Source of the DNA: DATGMB01 sp035293845
GTDB lineage: Bacteria > Acidobacteriota > Terriglobia > Bryobacterales > Bryobacteraceae
Length of the DNA: 30,114 nucleotides
Reading direction: 5' to 3'
Assembly (NCBI GenBank): GCA_035293845.1
Contig: DATGMB010000008.1
Span: forward strand, 1-30,114
Shown: positions 1 to 8,242 of the stretch, in pieces
How the letters are laid out: each line of letters opens with the position of its first letter
Numbering within the stretch: position 1 is the first letter of the stretch
Program-made: the position numbers and the translations under genes
The notes under the pieces: model-generated
The model's input: the letters and a program-made list of their open reading frames with translations, nothing else
Database searches by the model: none
Told to the model about the DNA's origin: nothing

Positions 1-1406
1 AGCTCGATCAGCCGCTTGTGCAGCTTGTAGGCTTCCTCGTAATTCTGCTGTTCGAGAGCCAGGGCGGCCAGGCCGCGCACCGCGTCGGAGGAATCGGGAC
101 GCATGGCCAGAGCCTCCTGGAAGCTGCGGCGGGCCGCTTCCGGGTTGCCGGAGCGGGCGTAAGCGATGCCGGCGTTCAGATGCGCTTCCGGCCAGTCGCT
201 CCGCTTCGCCAGGCATGCCTGGAATGCCTCCGCGCTCGCGCCGTAATCGCCGCGCATCAACCGCAGATACCCGAGCCGGAACGTCGCGTCGCTCCACTCG
301 GCGGCGTTCTCCGGCACCTTCGCATAGAGTTTCTCCGCCAATTGCCGCTCGCCCTGCTGTTCCAACACCAGCGCCAGGTTCCAGAGCACGTCGGCCTGGT
401 TGGCGTCGATCTCGAGCGCCTTCTCGTAGCAGCTTCGGGCCGCCGGCAGATCGCTCAGTTCCTGGTGCGCCACCCCGAGGTTCAGATACACCTGCGCACA
501 GTCCGGGCGCAGCGTGGCGGCCTGCTGGTAGGCCTGCGCGGCCTTCAGATGGTTGCCCATCTTGTGATAGGCCACCCCCAGATTGAACCAGCTTTCGAAG
601 CGCTCCGGCGCGATTTCGGCAAGATTCCGGCAGTGGCGCGCCGCGGAAAGATAATCGCCGTCCGCAAACGCCAGCGTCGCCAGGGCCTCCATGGCGACGG
701 GTGATTCCGGTTGCAGTTCGGCGAGAATCTCTGCATAGCGCCGCACCGAATCGGCATCCTTGCGCTCGAGGAACATCGCCACCAGATTGGAGAGCGCCTC
801 CTCGCATCGCGGATTGCGCGCCAGCACCTTGCGGTAGTATTCCACCGCTTCGGCATGGTGGCCGGTCTGCTGCAACACCACCGCCTTGCCGAACAGCGCC
901 TGCTCGTGATCCGGGTACTGCTGCAGATATTTTTCGATCGGCGTCAGCGCCTCGCCGGCGCGGCCGACGTGGATCAGCGAGATCCCCAGCCCCAGCAGGG
1001 CATCGGTGCGGCTCCCATCCACCTGCACCGCACGGCCGAAGCATTCGACCGCCTGCTTCCAATTCTTCAGATGGCCCTGGCAGACCCCGAGATTGAAATG
1101 CGCCGTCCGGTGCGCGGGATCGATTTCAATGAGCTGGCTGTAGGTCGAGGACGCCCCCTCGAAATCCCGCATCTCATACTGAATGTGCCCCAGCGCGGAA
1201 TACAGGCCGGGCTCGCGCTCGCCGTCCTCGATCGCCTTGAGAAGCAGGTGCGCGGCGCTCTCCAGCTTGCCTTCGAGATGCAGCGATACCGCCTTCGAGA
1301 GCGTCCGGCTCACCCGCTTCTGCTGCTTGAGCTCGGTGATCGGCGTCACGCCCGGCGGCACAGGCGCCGCCGGTCCGCCACGTTCCATCGTGCTCAGGAA
1401 TTCCAT
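1..1406 (-). CDS. TPR-repeat protein (partial, C-terminus beyond the window)
   Basis: The frame is open from an ATG at 1406 to the left edge, giving 468 residues with no stop, so the C-terminus is missing. After a Pro/Gly-rich stretch at about residues 10-25, the protein is almost wholly tandem 34-residue tetratricopeptide repeats, roughly ten. They show the usual W/L-G-Y-A-F-A-P spacing, with motifs such as AHFNLGVCQ, WFNLGVAYHKMG and VYLNLGVAHQE. TPR arrays are protein-binding scaffolds, and no catalytic domain is visible. There is no signal peptide, so it is probably cytoplasmic. The start is supported by a GGAGG site about 11 bases upstream. The first 13 bases overlap the end of the preceding zinc-finger/LamG-like gene, so the two are probably translationally coupled and may act together. 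Start and family are secure; the partner is unknown. Confidence 0.9.
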   Translation of the reverse strand, partial: MEFLSTMERGGPAAPVPPGVTPITELKQQKRVSRTLSKAVSLHLEGKLESAAHLLLKAIEDGEREPGLYSALGHIQYEMRDFEGASSTYSQLIEIDPAHRTAHFNLGVCQGHLKNWKQAVECFGRAVQVDGSRTDALLGLGISLIHVGRAGEALTPIEKYLQQYPDHEQALFGKAVVLQQTGHHAEAVEYYRKVLARNPRCEEALSNLVAMFLERKDADSVRRYAEILAELQPESPVAMEALATLAFADGDYLSAARHCRNLAEIAPERFESWFNLGVAYHKMGNHLKAAQAYQQAATLRPDCAQVYLNLGVAHQELSDLPAARSCYEKALEIDANQADVLWNLALVLEQQGERQLAEKLYAKVPENAAEWSDATFRLGYLRLMRGDYGASAEAFQACLAKRSDWPEAHLNAGIAYARSGNPEAARRSFQEALAMRPDSSDAVRGLAALALEQQNYEEAYKLHKRLIE

Positions 1407-3916
1407 CCTTGTTGTTTCCTCCGGTTCTTTGCAGTCTTTGCCCTGCGCGGGCTATTCCCGAACCCCGAGTACCAGCCCGCCAGCGCCAGGGCGGCATCCG
1501 GAGTCCGCGGATCGGCCGGCGGCAGCCCATTCCGGGCCGGCCCGGGTCCCCATATCTCGGCCGTTTGCTGCCCGGTCCCGGAATCGCCCGAAAGATAGGC
1601 GCAGAAGCGGCCGAGCCAATCCTGGTTGCGCGCCACCTTCATCCAGTAGAGCCGCGCGCGCTCTCCGGCGTCGCTGAAGAAGCCGACGCCGCCTTTGGCC
1701 GGAGCGTCGTCCGTCCAGGCGTCCACCGTTTCCCCTTCGATGGCCGCCACGAAGCGATTGCCCCGCACATCGATGTCCACGTGGTACGGCTCGTTGTTGT
1801 GCACCATCACGGAGAGCGGGGTTTCCTCGACGTGGCCGCGCTTGCCGTTGGTCACCTGATAATGCACCATGGCGATGATCGGCCGCAGCCCGGGCTCGAT
1901 CACCTTGAACTTCATGGCGTAGTAGTTCTGCTTGTCCCTGGCCCGCACCACCCAGCCCATGCTCTTTTCCTCGATCTGCCCGTAGAACTCCATGTGGTAG
2001 TCGGTGTAATCGAGCGATGGCTGGAACAGAGCCATCTGGCCGGTCCTCACATACCCTTCCGGACTACGCTGCCAGCCGGGCGCCCACGTCTTCGAACCCG
2101 CGCCCCAGGCTTCCATTCCGCCCGCGAAGGTGTCCGTGACTTCCGTCGCGGCACGCTCCGCGATGGCGCGCCGCAGCCGGCCCATTGGACCGCTGGTCAT
2201 ATACTTGCTCCGGACCAGCGCCGCCGCGCTGACCGTGCGCTCCGAGGAAGCCACCTGCGCGCGGAAGCCGGAGAAGTTTGCCATGCGGCTGCCCGTCCAT
2301 AGCGCCACGCCGACCATGATCGTGGCCGCAATCTTGCCAATGGTGCTCAGGCGCACGCGCTGGATCTGCTGCTGCGGAGCGAAAATCTTGGGGAATTGCA
2401 GCAGTCTGCGCGGCGGCTTCGCGAACTCGGCAAAAGGACGCAGCGCCGGGCGAATCGCGAACGGCTGGTACCGCAGCTCGCTGGTCCCCTCGCGCCACTC
2501 CAGGCGCTTGGTCGGGCTGCTTGCGATCGGCTGGCAGAAATATTCCACCGGGAATAAGCCCGGCTGCGGAATCCTCGGCCGCGGCTTCCCCGTCTGTCCG
2601 CCCGCCGGCTTAAGCTCGATCCGCGAAACCGGTGTCAGGCCGGACGCTGCGGCCGCCGGACGCACGGGCTGCGCCGTCGGCGCTTCGATGCCGCGGAAAC
2701 CGCTGGCCACGAACCGCGCGGGCGGCACCGCCAGGGGCCGCGCCTGCACCTTCATGGACGGAGCGCTTGGCTGCACCGCGACGGCCGGCACAGAGGGCCA
2801 GGACTCCACCGGCGCCGGCGCCGGCGAGGCCACCGGAGCGGCCAGGCCATCCGCGGGCTCTTCCAGGATCTGGAAGTGCGCCAAAGTCGGCTTCCGCACC
2901 CGCGAACGCCAAGGCAGCACTTTGGGCGCCGCCGTCGCGACGGTGGGCATGGATTCCACCGCCGCCGCCGCGGGAACCGCCACCGTCCGCGCCAGCGTCA
3001 GCGGGCGCTTCAATACCGGGAGCACCGGCGTCCGCAGCGCCGGCACGCAGGCAATCTCCCGCGCCGCAAAGCCTGGAACTCGCGGCATGGATTCCACCGG
3101 GACCGGTTCCGGCCCGGCCACGGCGGGCGCCGGACGGACTTCGATCTCCGGCTCGCGGATCACCGGCGCGGCCGGAGGCGCAACTTCTTCGATCGCGTGC
3201 AGCGCGAACCGCAGCGGCGATGGCGTACGCTCGCGCAGCGCCGGCCGGCTGTCCATGACCGGCATGACGCGGCGCGCCACCGGTTCCGCGAACGGCGTCT
3301 CCGCCACTTCCTCGATTTGCGGAAGGTAGAAGCGGGAGATCGGGATGGTATCGATCGCCGGATACCGGTAGGGCGACGGGAATTCGATCGCGCCCCGGCC
3401 CTGCGGCGTCACGAACCGCTCCGCCGCCTCAGCCGCGGGCGTGCGCATCCACTGCTCGCAGACCGGAGGCGCGGCGGGTTCGGCGGACTCGTCGATATCC
3501 GTAATACCGCCCATCGCCGCTAATTCCAGGCGCGGCATCCGCAGATTCGGCGCCGCCGGAGCCGCGCAAACCGCTTCGCCGGCCGGCGGCTGCATAGCGG
3601 CCGGAAATCCGCTGCCGGACCGGAAGCTGCCGCCCAGTGCCGGAGCAACGGCAACCGGCCAGCCGGGCTGCTTCGGCATTGGCGCGAGGTATCCGGTAAC
3701 GATGCCGGCAGTGCGGGCGGCGCAGTGCCCTTCCTGGACGGGCATTCGAATCTCGAAGCCGGCCATGCGCGAAGGCTTCTGCTCCGGCGTGGAAAGCTGG
3801 TCGAGAGCCCTTCCGAGCCGCCGGCGATAGCCCTCCCGGTGCGCAGAGCTGCAGAATTCCCGGTCACGCAGGAGTCTCAACGGTCCGATATCTTTGCCGC
3901 AATATAAGCAGCCCAC
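1394..3916 (-). CDS. Zinc-finger / Pro-Ala-rich / single-TM / LamG-like protein
   Basis: 840 residues from a GTG start. The N-terminus has a compact metal-binding pattern (C3-x2-C6, then C22 and H26 in FCSSAHREGY) resembling the short FCS/MYM-type finger. About 450 residues rich in Pro, Ala, Val and Arg follow, with recurring PVESMP/PVESWP phrases and no clear fold. One hydrophobic segment lies near residues 523-545 (IGKIAATIMVGVALW). The C-terminal part, about 593-775, looks like a concanavalin/LamG-type beta sandwich of the DUF1080 kind (DTFAGGMEAWG, YHMEFYGQIEEKSMGWVVRA, GVGFFSDAGERARL). The topology suggests a cytosolic finger and an exported sandwich domain, which is inference. It heads a two-gene unit with the TPR protein. 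A TATAAT lies 21 bases upstream of the start. Whole-protein function is not recognised. Confidence 0.85.
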   Translation of the reverse strand: MGCLYCGKDIGPLRLLRDREFCSSAHREGYRRRLGRALDQLSTPEQKPSRMAGFEIRMPVQEGHCAARTAGIVTGYLAPMPKQPGWPVAVAPALGGSFRSGSGFPAAMQPPAGEAVCAAPAAPNLRMPRLELAAMGGITDIDESAEPAAPPVCEQWMRTPAAEAAERFVTPQGRGAIEFPSPYRYPAIDTIPISRFYLPQIEEVAETPFAEPVARRVMPVMDSRPALRERTPSPLRFALHAIEEVAPPAAPVIREPEIEVRPAPAVAGPEPVPVESMPRVPGFAAREIACVPALRTPVLPVLKRPLTLARTVAVPAAAAVESMPTVATAAPKVLPWRSRVRKPTLAHFQILEEPADGLAAPVASPAPAPVESWPSVPAVAVQPSAPSMKVQARPLAVPPARFVASGFRGIEAPTAQPVRPAAAASGLTPVSRIELKPAGGQTGKPRPRIPQPGLFPVEYFCQPIASSPTKRLEWREGTSELRYQPFAIRPALRPFAEFAKPPRRLLQFPKIFAPQQQIQRVRLSTIGKIAATIMVGVALWTGSRMANFSGFRAQVASSERTVSAAALVRSKYMTSGPMGRLRRAIAERAATEVTDTFAGGMEAWGAGSKTWAPGWQRSPEGYVRTGQMALFQPSLDYTDYHMEFYGQIEEKSMGWVVRARDKQNYYAMKFKVIEPGLRPIIAMVHYQVTNGKRGHVEETPLSVMVHNNEPYHVDIDVRGNRFVAAIEGETVDAWTDDAPAKGGVGFFSDAGERARLYWMKVARNQDWLGRFCAYLSGDSGTGQQTAEIWGPGPARNGLPPADPRTPDAALALAGWYSGFGNSPRRAKTAKNRRKQQGWNS

Positions 3917-3937
3917 GTTCGCCTACGTACAAGGGTA

Positions 3938-3943
3938 ATTATA
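3938..3943 (-). promoter_or_regulatory. Candidate -10 box for the zinc-finger/LamG-like gene
   Basis: On the minus strand this reads TATAAT, a perfect -10 consensus, 21 bases before the GTG at 3916. That would leave a leader of about 14 bases. No good -35 is seen at 16-18 bases spacing. Confidence 0.5.
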
Positions 3944-4092
3944 GGGTCGAAAAACTAACGAAAATTGCCCTTCCGGTTAGGGATACTTCCCATACAATCA
4001 GTTAGTTAACCAAAGTAAGCATCGCCCCGCCGCCGCGGCGGCCCGCCCCGCTTTCTCCTGACTCCTGCCTCCTGACTCTTGTCTCCATCCCG

Positions 4093-4098
4093 TACACT
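4093..4098 (+). promoter_or_regulatory. Candidate -10 box for the S9-like gene (leaderless geometry)
   Basis: TACACT ends 6 bases before the GTG at 4105, so transcription would begin at or within a base or two of the start codon. A CTGACT at 4072-4077 could serve as a weak -35, but the 15-base spacing is short. No Shine-Dalgarno sequence is present. Confidence 0.4.
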
Positions 4099-4104
4099 GA
4101 ATCC

Positions 4105-5940
4105 GTGAAGCCGCTCGCGCTCCTCCTCTGCCTCCTCCCCGCCCTCACCGCCGGTTCGCCCTTGTCTCCCACGGATTTATGGCTGCTCCGCGAAGCCGGC
4201 GATGCGCGCATTCGAGCCGACGGCCAGCAAGTCGTCTACGTCGTCCGCTGGAAGGAGCAGGCGGCCGGAGCCGCGCGGTCGAATCTCTGGCTGGCGGCAG
4301 CGGACGGCAAGGGCCTCCGCCAGTGGACCGAAGGGCGCTGGCGGGACTGGTCGCCCCGCTGGTCGCCGGACGGCGGCCGCATCGCCTGGCTTTCCACGCG
4401 CGATGGCCAAACGCACATCCGTGTCCGTGCCCTCGACGGCGGTCCGGAGCGCGTCATCGAGACCGCTGCCGCGACCCCGCTCGCCTTCGCCTGGTCCGCG
4501 GAAGGCGATGCCCTCGCGTACACCGCCGCGCTGCCCGCCCCGGACCCTCCCGCCTGGGCTCCGCCGCAGATCATCCCCTACCTGCGGCGCGACGAGCCCG
4601 GCACGGCCGTCTTTACCGTCCCCGCCGCCGGCGGCCCTCCCCGCCGCATTTCGGGCAGCATCGCCGGCTGCCGCGGCGAGCCGGCGTGGCTGTTGGACAG
4701 CAAATCGCTCGCGGTGGCCTGCGACGCAGGCATTTACTGGTTTTCGCTGGCCGGCGCCGAGCCGCGCCTGCTCACCCCGGCCGCCGGCCTCTACGCCTCG
4801 CCCGTCCTTTCGCCCGATGGCGGCCGCATTGCCTATCTCTTTACGCCGCGCCGCCCCCAGAGCTACACCGTCCGCAAACTATGGGAAATGCGCACCGACG
4901 GCAGCCGCGCCAAGGTCCTGAGCGGCGCGCTCGACCGCGACGCCGCAGACCCGCAATGGAGCTCGGAATCCCGCACCGTCTACTTCCTCGCCGCCGATCG
5001 CGGCGCCACGCACGTCTACGCCGCGCACAACGACGGCAAACTGCGCCAGGTCACCGCGCGCCCCGAGCGCCTCCGCGGCTTCACCCTCGCCGATAACGGC
5101 CGCGCCGCCAGCGTCCGCTCCACGGCCCGCGCGGGCGATGAGGTCGTGACCTTCACGGTGGATGTGGATTCCGAGCCCGTCACCGTCGCCGCGCCCGGCC
5201 GCGGCCTGCTGGCGCAGCACGAACTGGGCACGGCCGAGGAACTCACCTACTCCTCGGACGGCCATTCCGTGCAGGCCTGGCTCATCAAACCACCGGGATT
5301 CGATGCGACCCGCAAATACCCCCTGATCGTCGACGTCGCCGACGCGCCCCGCCGCATGTACGGCTACGAATTCCAACCGCGCGCGCAGGCCCTGGCCGCC
5401 GCCGGATTCGTGGTGCTCTGCGCCAACCCGCGCGGCACCCCCGGTTACGGCGAGGAATTCGGCAGCCTGCTGCGCAGCCGCTATCCCGGCGACGATTTCG
5501 ACGACCTGATGCGCGGTGTGGACGCCGCCATCGCCAAAGGATCCATCGACCCCCAGCGGCTCCACATCGCCGGCGGCCTGCTCGCCGCCTGGGCCCTCGG
5601 CCACACCGCGCGTTTCCGCTCCGCCATCGCCCGCCGGCCCATCGTGGACTGGACCGCCGACGTGGCGCTAGCGCCCGATGGCGCCCGCCGCGCCGCCGAA
5701 TGGATGGCCGCGATGCCGTGGGACGACCCGGAGCAGTACTGGAAGCATTCGCCAATCTACTCCGCCGCGAACTTCCAGACCCCCACCCTGATCCTCGCCG
5801 GCGAGCACGACCCCGAAAGCGACGAACTCTACTTCGCCCTCCGCCAGCGGAAAGTGAAAACCGCGCTGGTGCGCATTCCACCGGGCCCCGGCGCGCCGGT
5901 GCTGGAACTGGAAGCCACTCTCGCCTGGCTGAACCGATAA
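4105..5940 (+). CDS. Secreted S9 (prolyl oligopeptidase/DPP-IV type) homologue, probably catalytically dead
   Basis: 611 residues from a GTG start, with a Sec signal peptide (residues 1 to about 17). Residues 25-360 form a WD40/TolB-like beta-propeller with repeated SPDG / SADG turns (WSPDGGRIAWLS, LSPDGGRIAYLF). Residues about 375-611 form the alpha/beta hydrolase domain, with FVVLCANPRGTPGYGEEF, IDPQRLHIAGG and GHTARFRSAIARR in the S9 order. The nucleophile elbow, normally GGSYGGYMT, is reduced to G490-G-L-L-A-A, so the Ser and about four residues are gone. The segment that should carry the catalytic His (usually P-x-x-x-H) reads IPPGPGAP. The Asp loop (GEHD) remains. The frame is otherwise clean, so this looks like a pseudo-peptidase rather than a broken gene. 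It could bind peptides or act as a chaperone-like factor, which is inference. Confidence 0.85.
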   Translation: MKPLALLLCLLPALTAGSPLSPTDLWLLREAGDARIRADGQQVVYVVRWKEQAAGAARSNLWLAAADGKGLRQWTEGRWRDWSPRWSPDGGRIAWLSTRDGQTHIRVRALDGGPERVIETAAATPLAFAWSAEGDALAYTAALPAPDPPAWAPPQIIPYLRRDEPGTAVFTVPAAGGPPRRISGSIAGCRGEPAWLLDSKSLAVACDAGIYWFSLAGAEPRLLTPAAGLYASPVLSPDGGRIAYLFTPRRPQSYTVRKLWEMRTDGSRAKVLSGALDRDAADPQWSSESRTVYFLAADRGATHVYAAHNDGKLRQVTARPERLRGFTLADNGRAASVRSTARAGDEVVTFTVDVDSEPVTVAAPGRGLLAQHELGTAEELTYSSDGHSVQAWLIKPPGFDATRKYPLIVDVADAPRRMYGYEFQPRAQALAAAGFVVLCANPRGTPGYGEEFGSLLRSRYPGDDFDDLMRGVDAAIAKGSIDPQRLHIAGGLLAAWALGHTARFRSAIARRPIVDWTADVALAPDGARRAAEWMAAMPWDDPEQYWKHSPIYSAANFQTPTLILAGEHDPESDELYFALRQRKVKTALVRIPPGPGAPVLELEATLAWLNR

Positions 5941-5977
5941 CCACTGCCGCCGCACCGCGGAGCTTCACGCGGATCGA

Positions 5978-5983
5978 TATACT
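5978..5983 (+). promoter_or_regulatory. Candidate -10 box for the GH-A-like gene
   Basis: TATACT ends 9 bases before the ATG at 5993. No Shine-Dalgarno site is visible before either candidate start, so a leaderless transcript is possible. Confidence 0.4.
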
Positions 5984-5992
5984 TGACTGCGG

Positions 5993-8239
5993 ATGGCGCT
6001 GGCTCATACGCCGCCCCTCGACCCGGCTATGATGACTTTTCAAAATATTGGGCTGATTCTGGCCCTGACTGCTGCCTGCAGGCCCCTGGCGGCACAGAAT
6101 ACCGCAGTGATTGACATCGATACCACCAGGACGGCTCCCATCCATCCTGGATTTTCCGGAGTCAATGCGGAAGCCAGCTTTCCTGCCGAATCCTGGGATT
6201 ACCGCTTTAACGCGCTCGCCTCGCAGGTGCACTACGGCTGGGTGCGGTTCCCCGGCGGAGATGGCAGCGACGCCTTCAACTGGCAGACGGGTGAGGAGGT
6301 GAGCGCCTGGGCAGACCTGTTTTCTTCGACAGCCATAGGGACTGAACTACAGAGCGTTCAACTGGATATCGCAGGAAAAGGCGGCGCGCGGCTGATCGAT
6401 GCCGCCAATCGCGCGAATCTCCTGGGCGCGGCACTGATCATTTGCATCAACGGTTTTACCGATACTCCCGAATCGATCGGCCAGCTTGCCGCATACGTCA
6501 AGGCCAACCGCATCAAGGTCGGGGCATGGGAGCTCTCCAATGAGCCCTATCTGTATTCCAGTTTCTTCCCGACGGCGACGGCCTATCTGGACCAGATGAA
6601 ACCGTACCGCGACGCCATCAAGGCCGTGGACCCCAATGCCGTCGTCGCCGTGTTCGCGTCCAATCCGCTCTCCAACAGCGCCCCGGGATGGGACCAGGCC
6701 ATCGCCGCTTACGCCAACAAATACTGGGACGCGATTACGTTTCATCCCTATCCTCCGCAAAGCAAGGGGGCGTTCCCGCAATGGATGGCGGACGAATGTG
6801 GCGATCTCTCGAAGGCAATTTCCACGGTCGCCACACAACTGCCGGCTTTGGGGCCGAACGGCGTCCAGTTTCTGGTAACAGAGTTCGACCCCTCCCTGGG
6901 TCTCGACCGGAGCACGGGCGCCACATCGATCACCAACGGAACGCTCTGGGGTGGAATTTACACTGCGGAATACTTGATGCGTCTGTCGGCCGTGCCTTCG
7001 GTCCTGTATGCCGGACCGCATGCGATCGCTGGCTACGCGGGAGTATCCGCCGCCACCGATCACTACAGCGACGTGCAGAATGCCGCAAAAGCGGGAAAAA
7101 CAATCGACACGCTGTCGCTCGACTTCGGCTTTTACCTCACCGCGCAGGCCAACGCCATGGCAGTTCTGAACGGCGTCGTGAATTCCGCGGCCGCCTACAA
7201 CCAGACCGCCGTGACCGGCGGCGCTACCGTGGCCGCCACCGGAGTCGCCCAGGGAATTCCGGCTCTCTACGCAGCCGCCTACAGCAGCGCCACGGGTGCG
7301 CTCTCGCTGGTGATCACCAATAAGAGCGCGACGGCGCATCAGGTGACGATTCGCGTCAATGGAACGCCGGCAACCGGCACCTTCCCCCTGCAGTTCGTCG
7401 CCGGCGCCGACCCCACGGCCGCGAATAGTTTCCAGACTCCCAACACGGTCGCAGTTCAAACCGGCAGCTCCACCAATCCGGTCCTCGTGCCGGCGTATAG
7501 CGTCGTCCGCGTGGATCTTGCAACCCCGGCCGTGGCTACCGTCGTGAGTTCCGCCAATTTTCAGCCGGGGCCGGTAGCTCCGCAGCAGTTGGTCACCGCT
7601 TTTGGCACAGGGTTCGCTTCCCAGGAAATCACGGCGCAGTCCCAACCCCTACCGCCCATACTGGGCGATACGAGCATCGCGATTACCGATAGCACCGGCA
7701 CGGTGCGGACGGCGCCGCTCGTTTATGTCTCGCCGGCACAGGCAAGCTTTCTCATTCCTGCCGGAGCCGCATCCGGAGCGGCCTCACTCACCGTGATGCG
7801 TGCAGGAGCGGTCGTCCTGACCGGCAAAATTACGATCGCAGCCATTGCTCCCGGCCTGTATTCGATGAACAGCAACGGCGCGGGGGTGGCCGCCGCTGTG
7901 GCGTTGCAGGCCAACGGAGCCGGCACGCTCGGGCAACTGCCGGTTTTCTCCTGCCAGCCTGGGGTGCCGCTGAGTTGCCTGTCGTCTCCCCTCTCTTTGA
8001 GCGGGGGGACCGTTTACCTGTCGCTCTTCGGTACCGGGATCCGCGGCGCGTCGGCAGTGCAGGCATTCGTGGCCGGCCAATCCGTGCCCGTGCTGTACGC
8101 CGGCCCGCAGGGGAATTTTGCCGGCTTGGATCAGGTCAATCTCTCGCTCCCTCCGAGCCTGACCGGGACGGGCGAAGCGAGCGTCTACATTGTCGCGGAC
8201 GGCACGGCCTCGAATATGGTCACGATCAAGCTCCAGTAG
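5993..8239 (+). CDS. Secreted clan GH-A-like glycoside hydrolase with TIGR03437 C-terminal domain
   Basis: 748 residues. A signal peptide follows the second Met (FQNIGLILALTAACRPLAAQ), so the true start may be 6029 or 6032 rather than 5993. Residues about 40-370 resemble clan GH-A retaining glycosidases of the GH51/GH79/GH39 type. VRFPGG matches the beta-strand motif of arabinofuranosidases and heparanase-like enzymes. WELSNEP places a likely acid/base Glu at E184 after Asn183. VTEFD gives a likely nucleophile at E297. Residues about 400-510 look like a beta-sandwich accessory domain. From V517 to the end is the domain known as TIGR03437, abundant in Solibacter secreted proteins (SSANFQPGPVAPQQLVTAFG, YVSPAQASFLIPAG, LDQVNLSLP). 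The substrate is probably a plant or microbial polysaccharide; I cannot name the GH family. It stops 3 bp from the convergent copA. Confidence 0.8.
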   Translation: MALAHTPPLDPAMMTFQNIGLILALTAACRPLAAQNTAVIDIDTTRTAPIHPGFSGVNAEASFPAESWDYRFNALASQVHYGWVRFPGGDGSDAFNWQTGEEVSAWADLFSSTAIGTELQSVQLDIAGKGGARLIDAANRANLLGAALIICINGFTDTPESIGQLAAYVKANRIKVGAWELSNEPYLYSSFFPTATAYLDQMKPYRDAIKAVDPNAVVAVFASNPLSNSAPGWDQAIAAYANKYWDAITFHPYPPQSKGAFPQWMADECGDLSKAISTVATQLPALGPNGVQFLVTEFDPSLGLDRSTGATSITNGTLWGGIYTAEYLMRLSAVPSVLYAGPHAIAGYAGVSAATDHYSDVQNAAKAGKTIDTLSLDFGFYLTAQANAMAVLNGVVNSAAAYNQTAVTGGATVAATGVAQGIPALYAAAYSSATGALSLVITNKSATAHQVTIRVNGTPATGTFPLQFVAGADPTAANSFQTPNTVAVQTGSSTNPVLVPAYSVVRVDLATPAVATVVSSANFQPGPVAPQQLVTAFGTGFASQEITAQSQPLPPILGDTSIAITDSTGTVRTAPLVYVSPAQASFLIPAGAASGAASLTVMRAGAVVLTGKITIAAIAPGLYSMNSNGAGVAAAVALQANGAGTLGQLPVFSCQPGVPLSCLSSPLSLSGGTVYLSLFGTGIRGASAVQAFVAGQSVPVLYAGPQGNFAGLDQVNLSLPPSLTGTGEASVYIVADGTASNMVTIKLQ

Positions 8240-8242
8240 CCT

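Noticed and set aside
18..1598. Plus-strand frames of 228 and 295 residues at the left end
   Set aside because: They are antisense to the TPR protein, which has unmistakable repeats in its own frame and a good ribosome-binding site.
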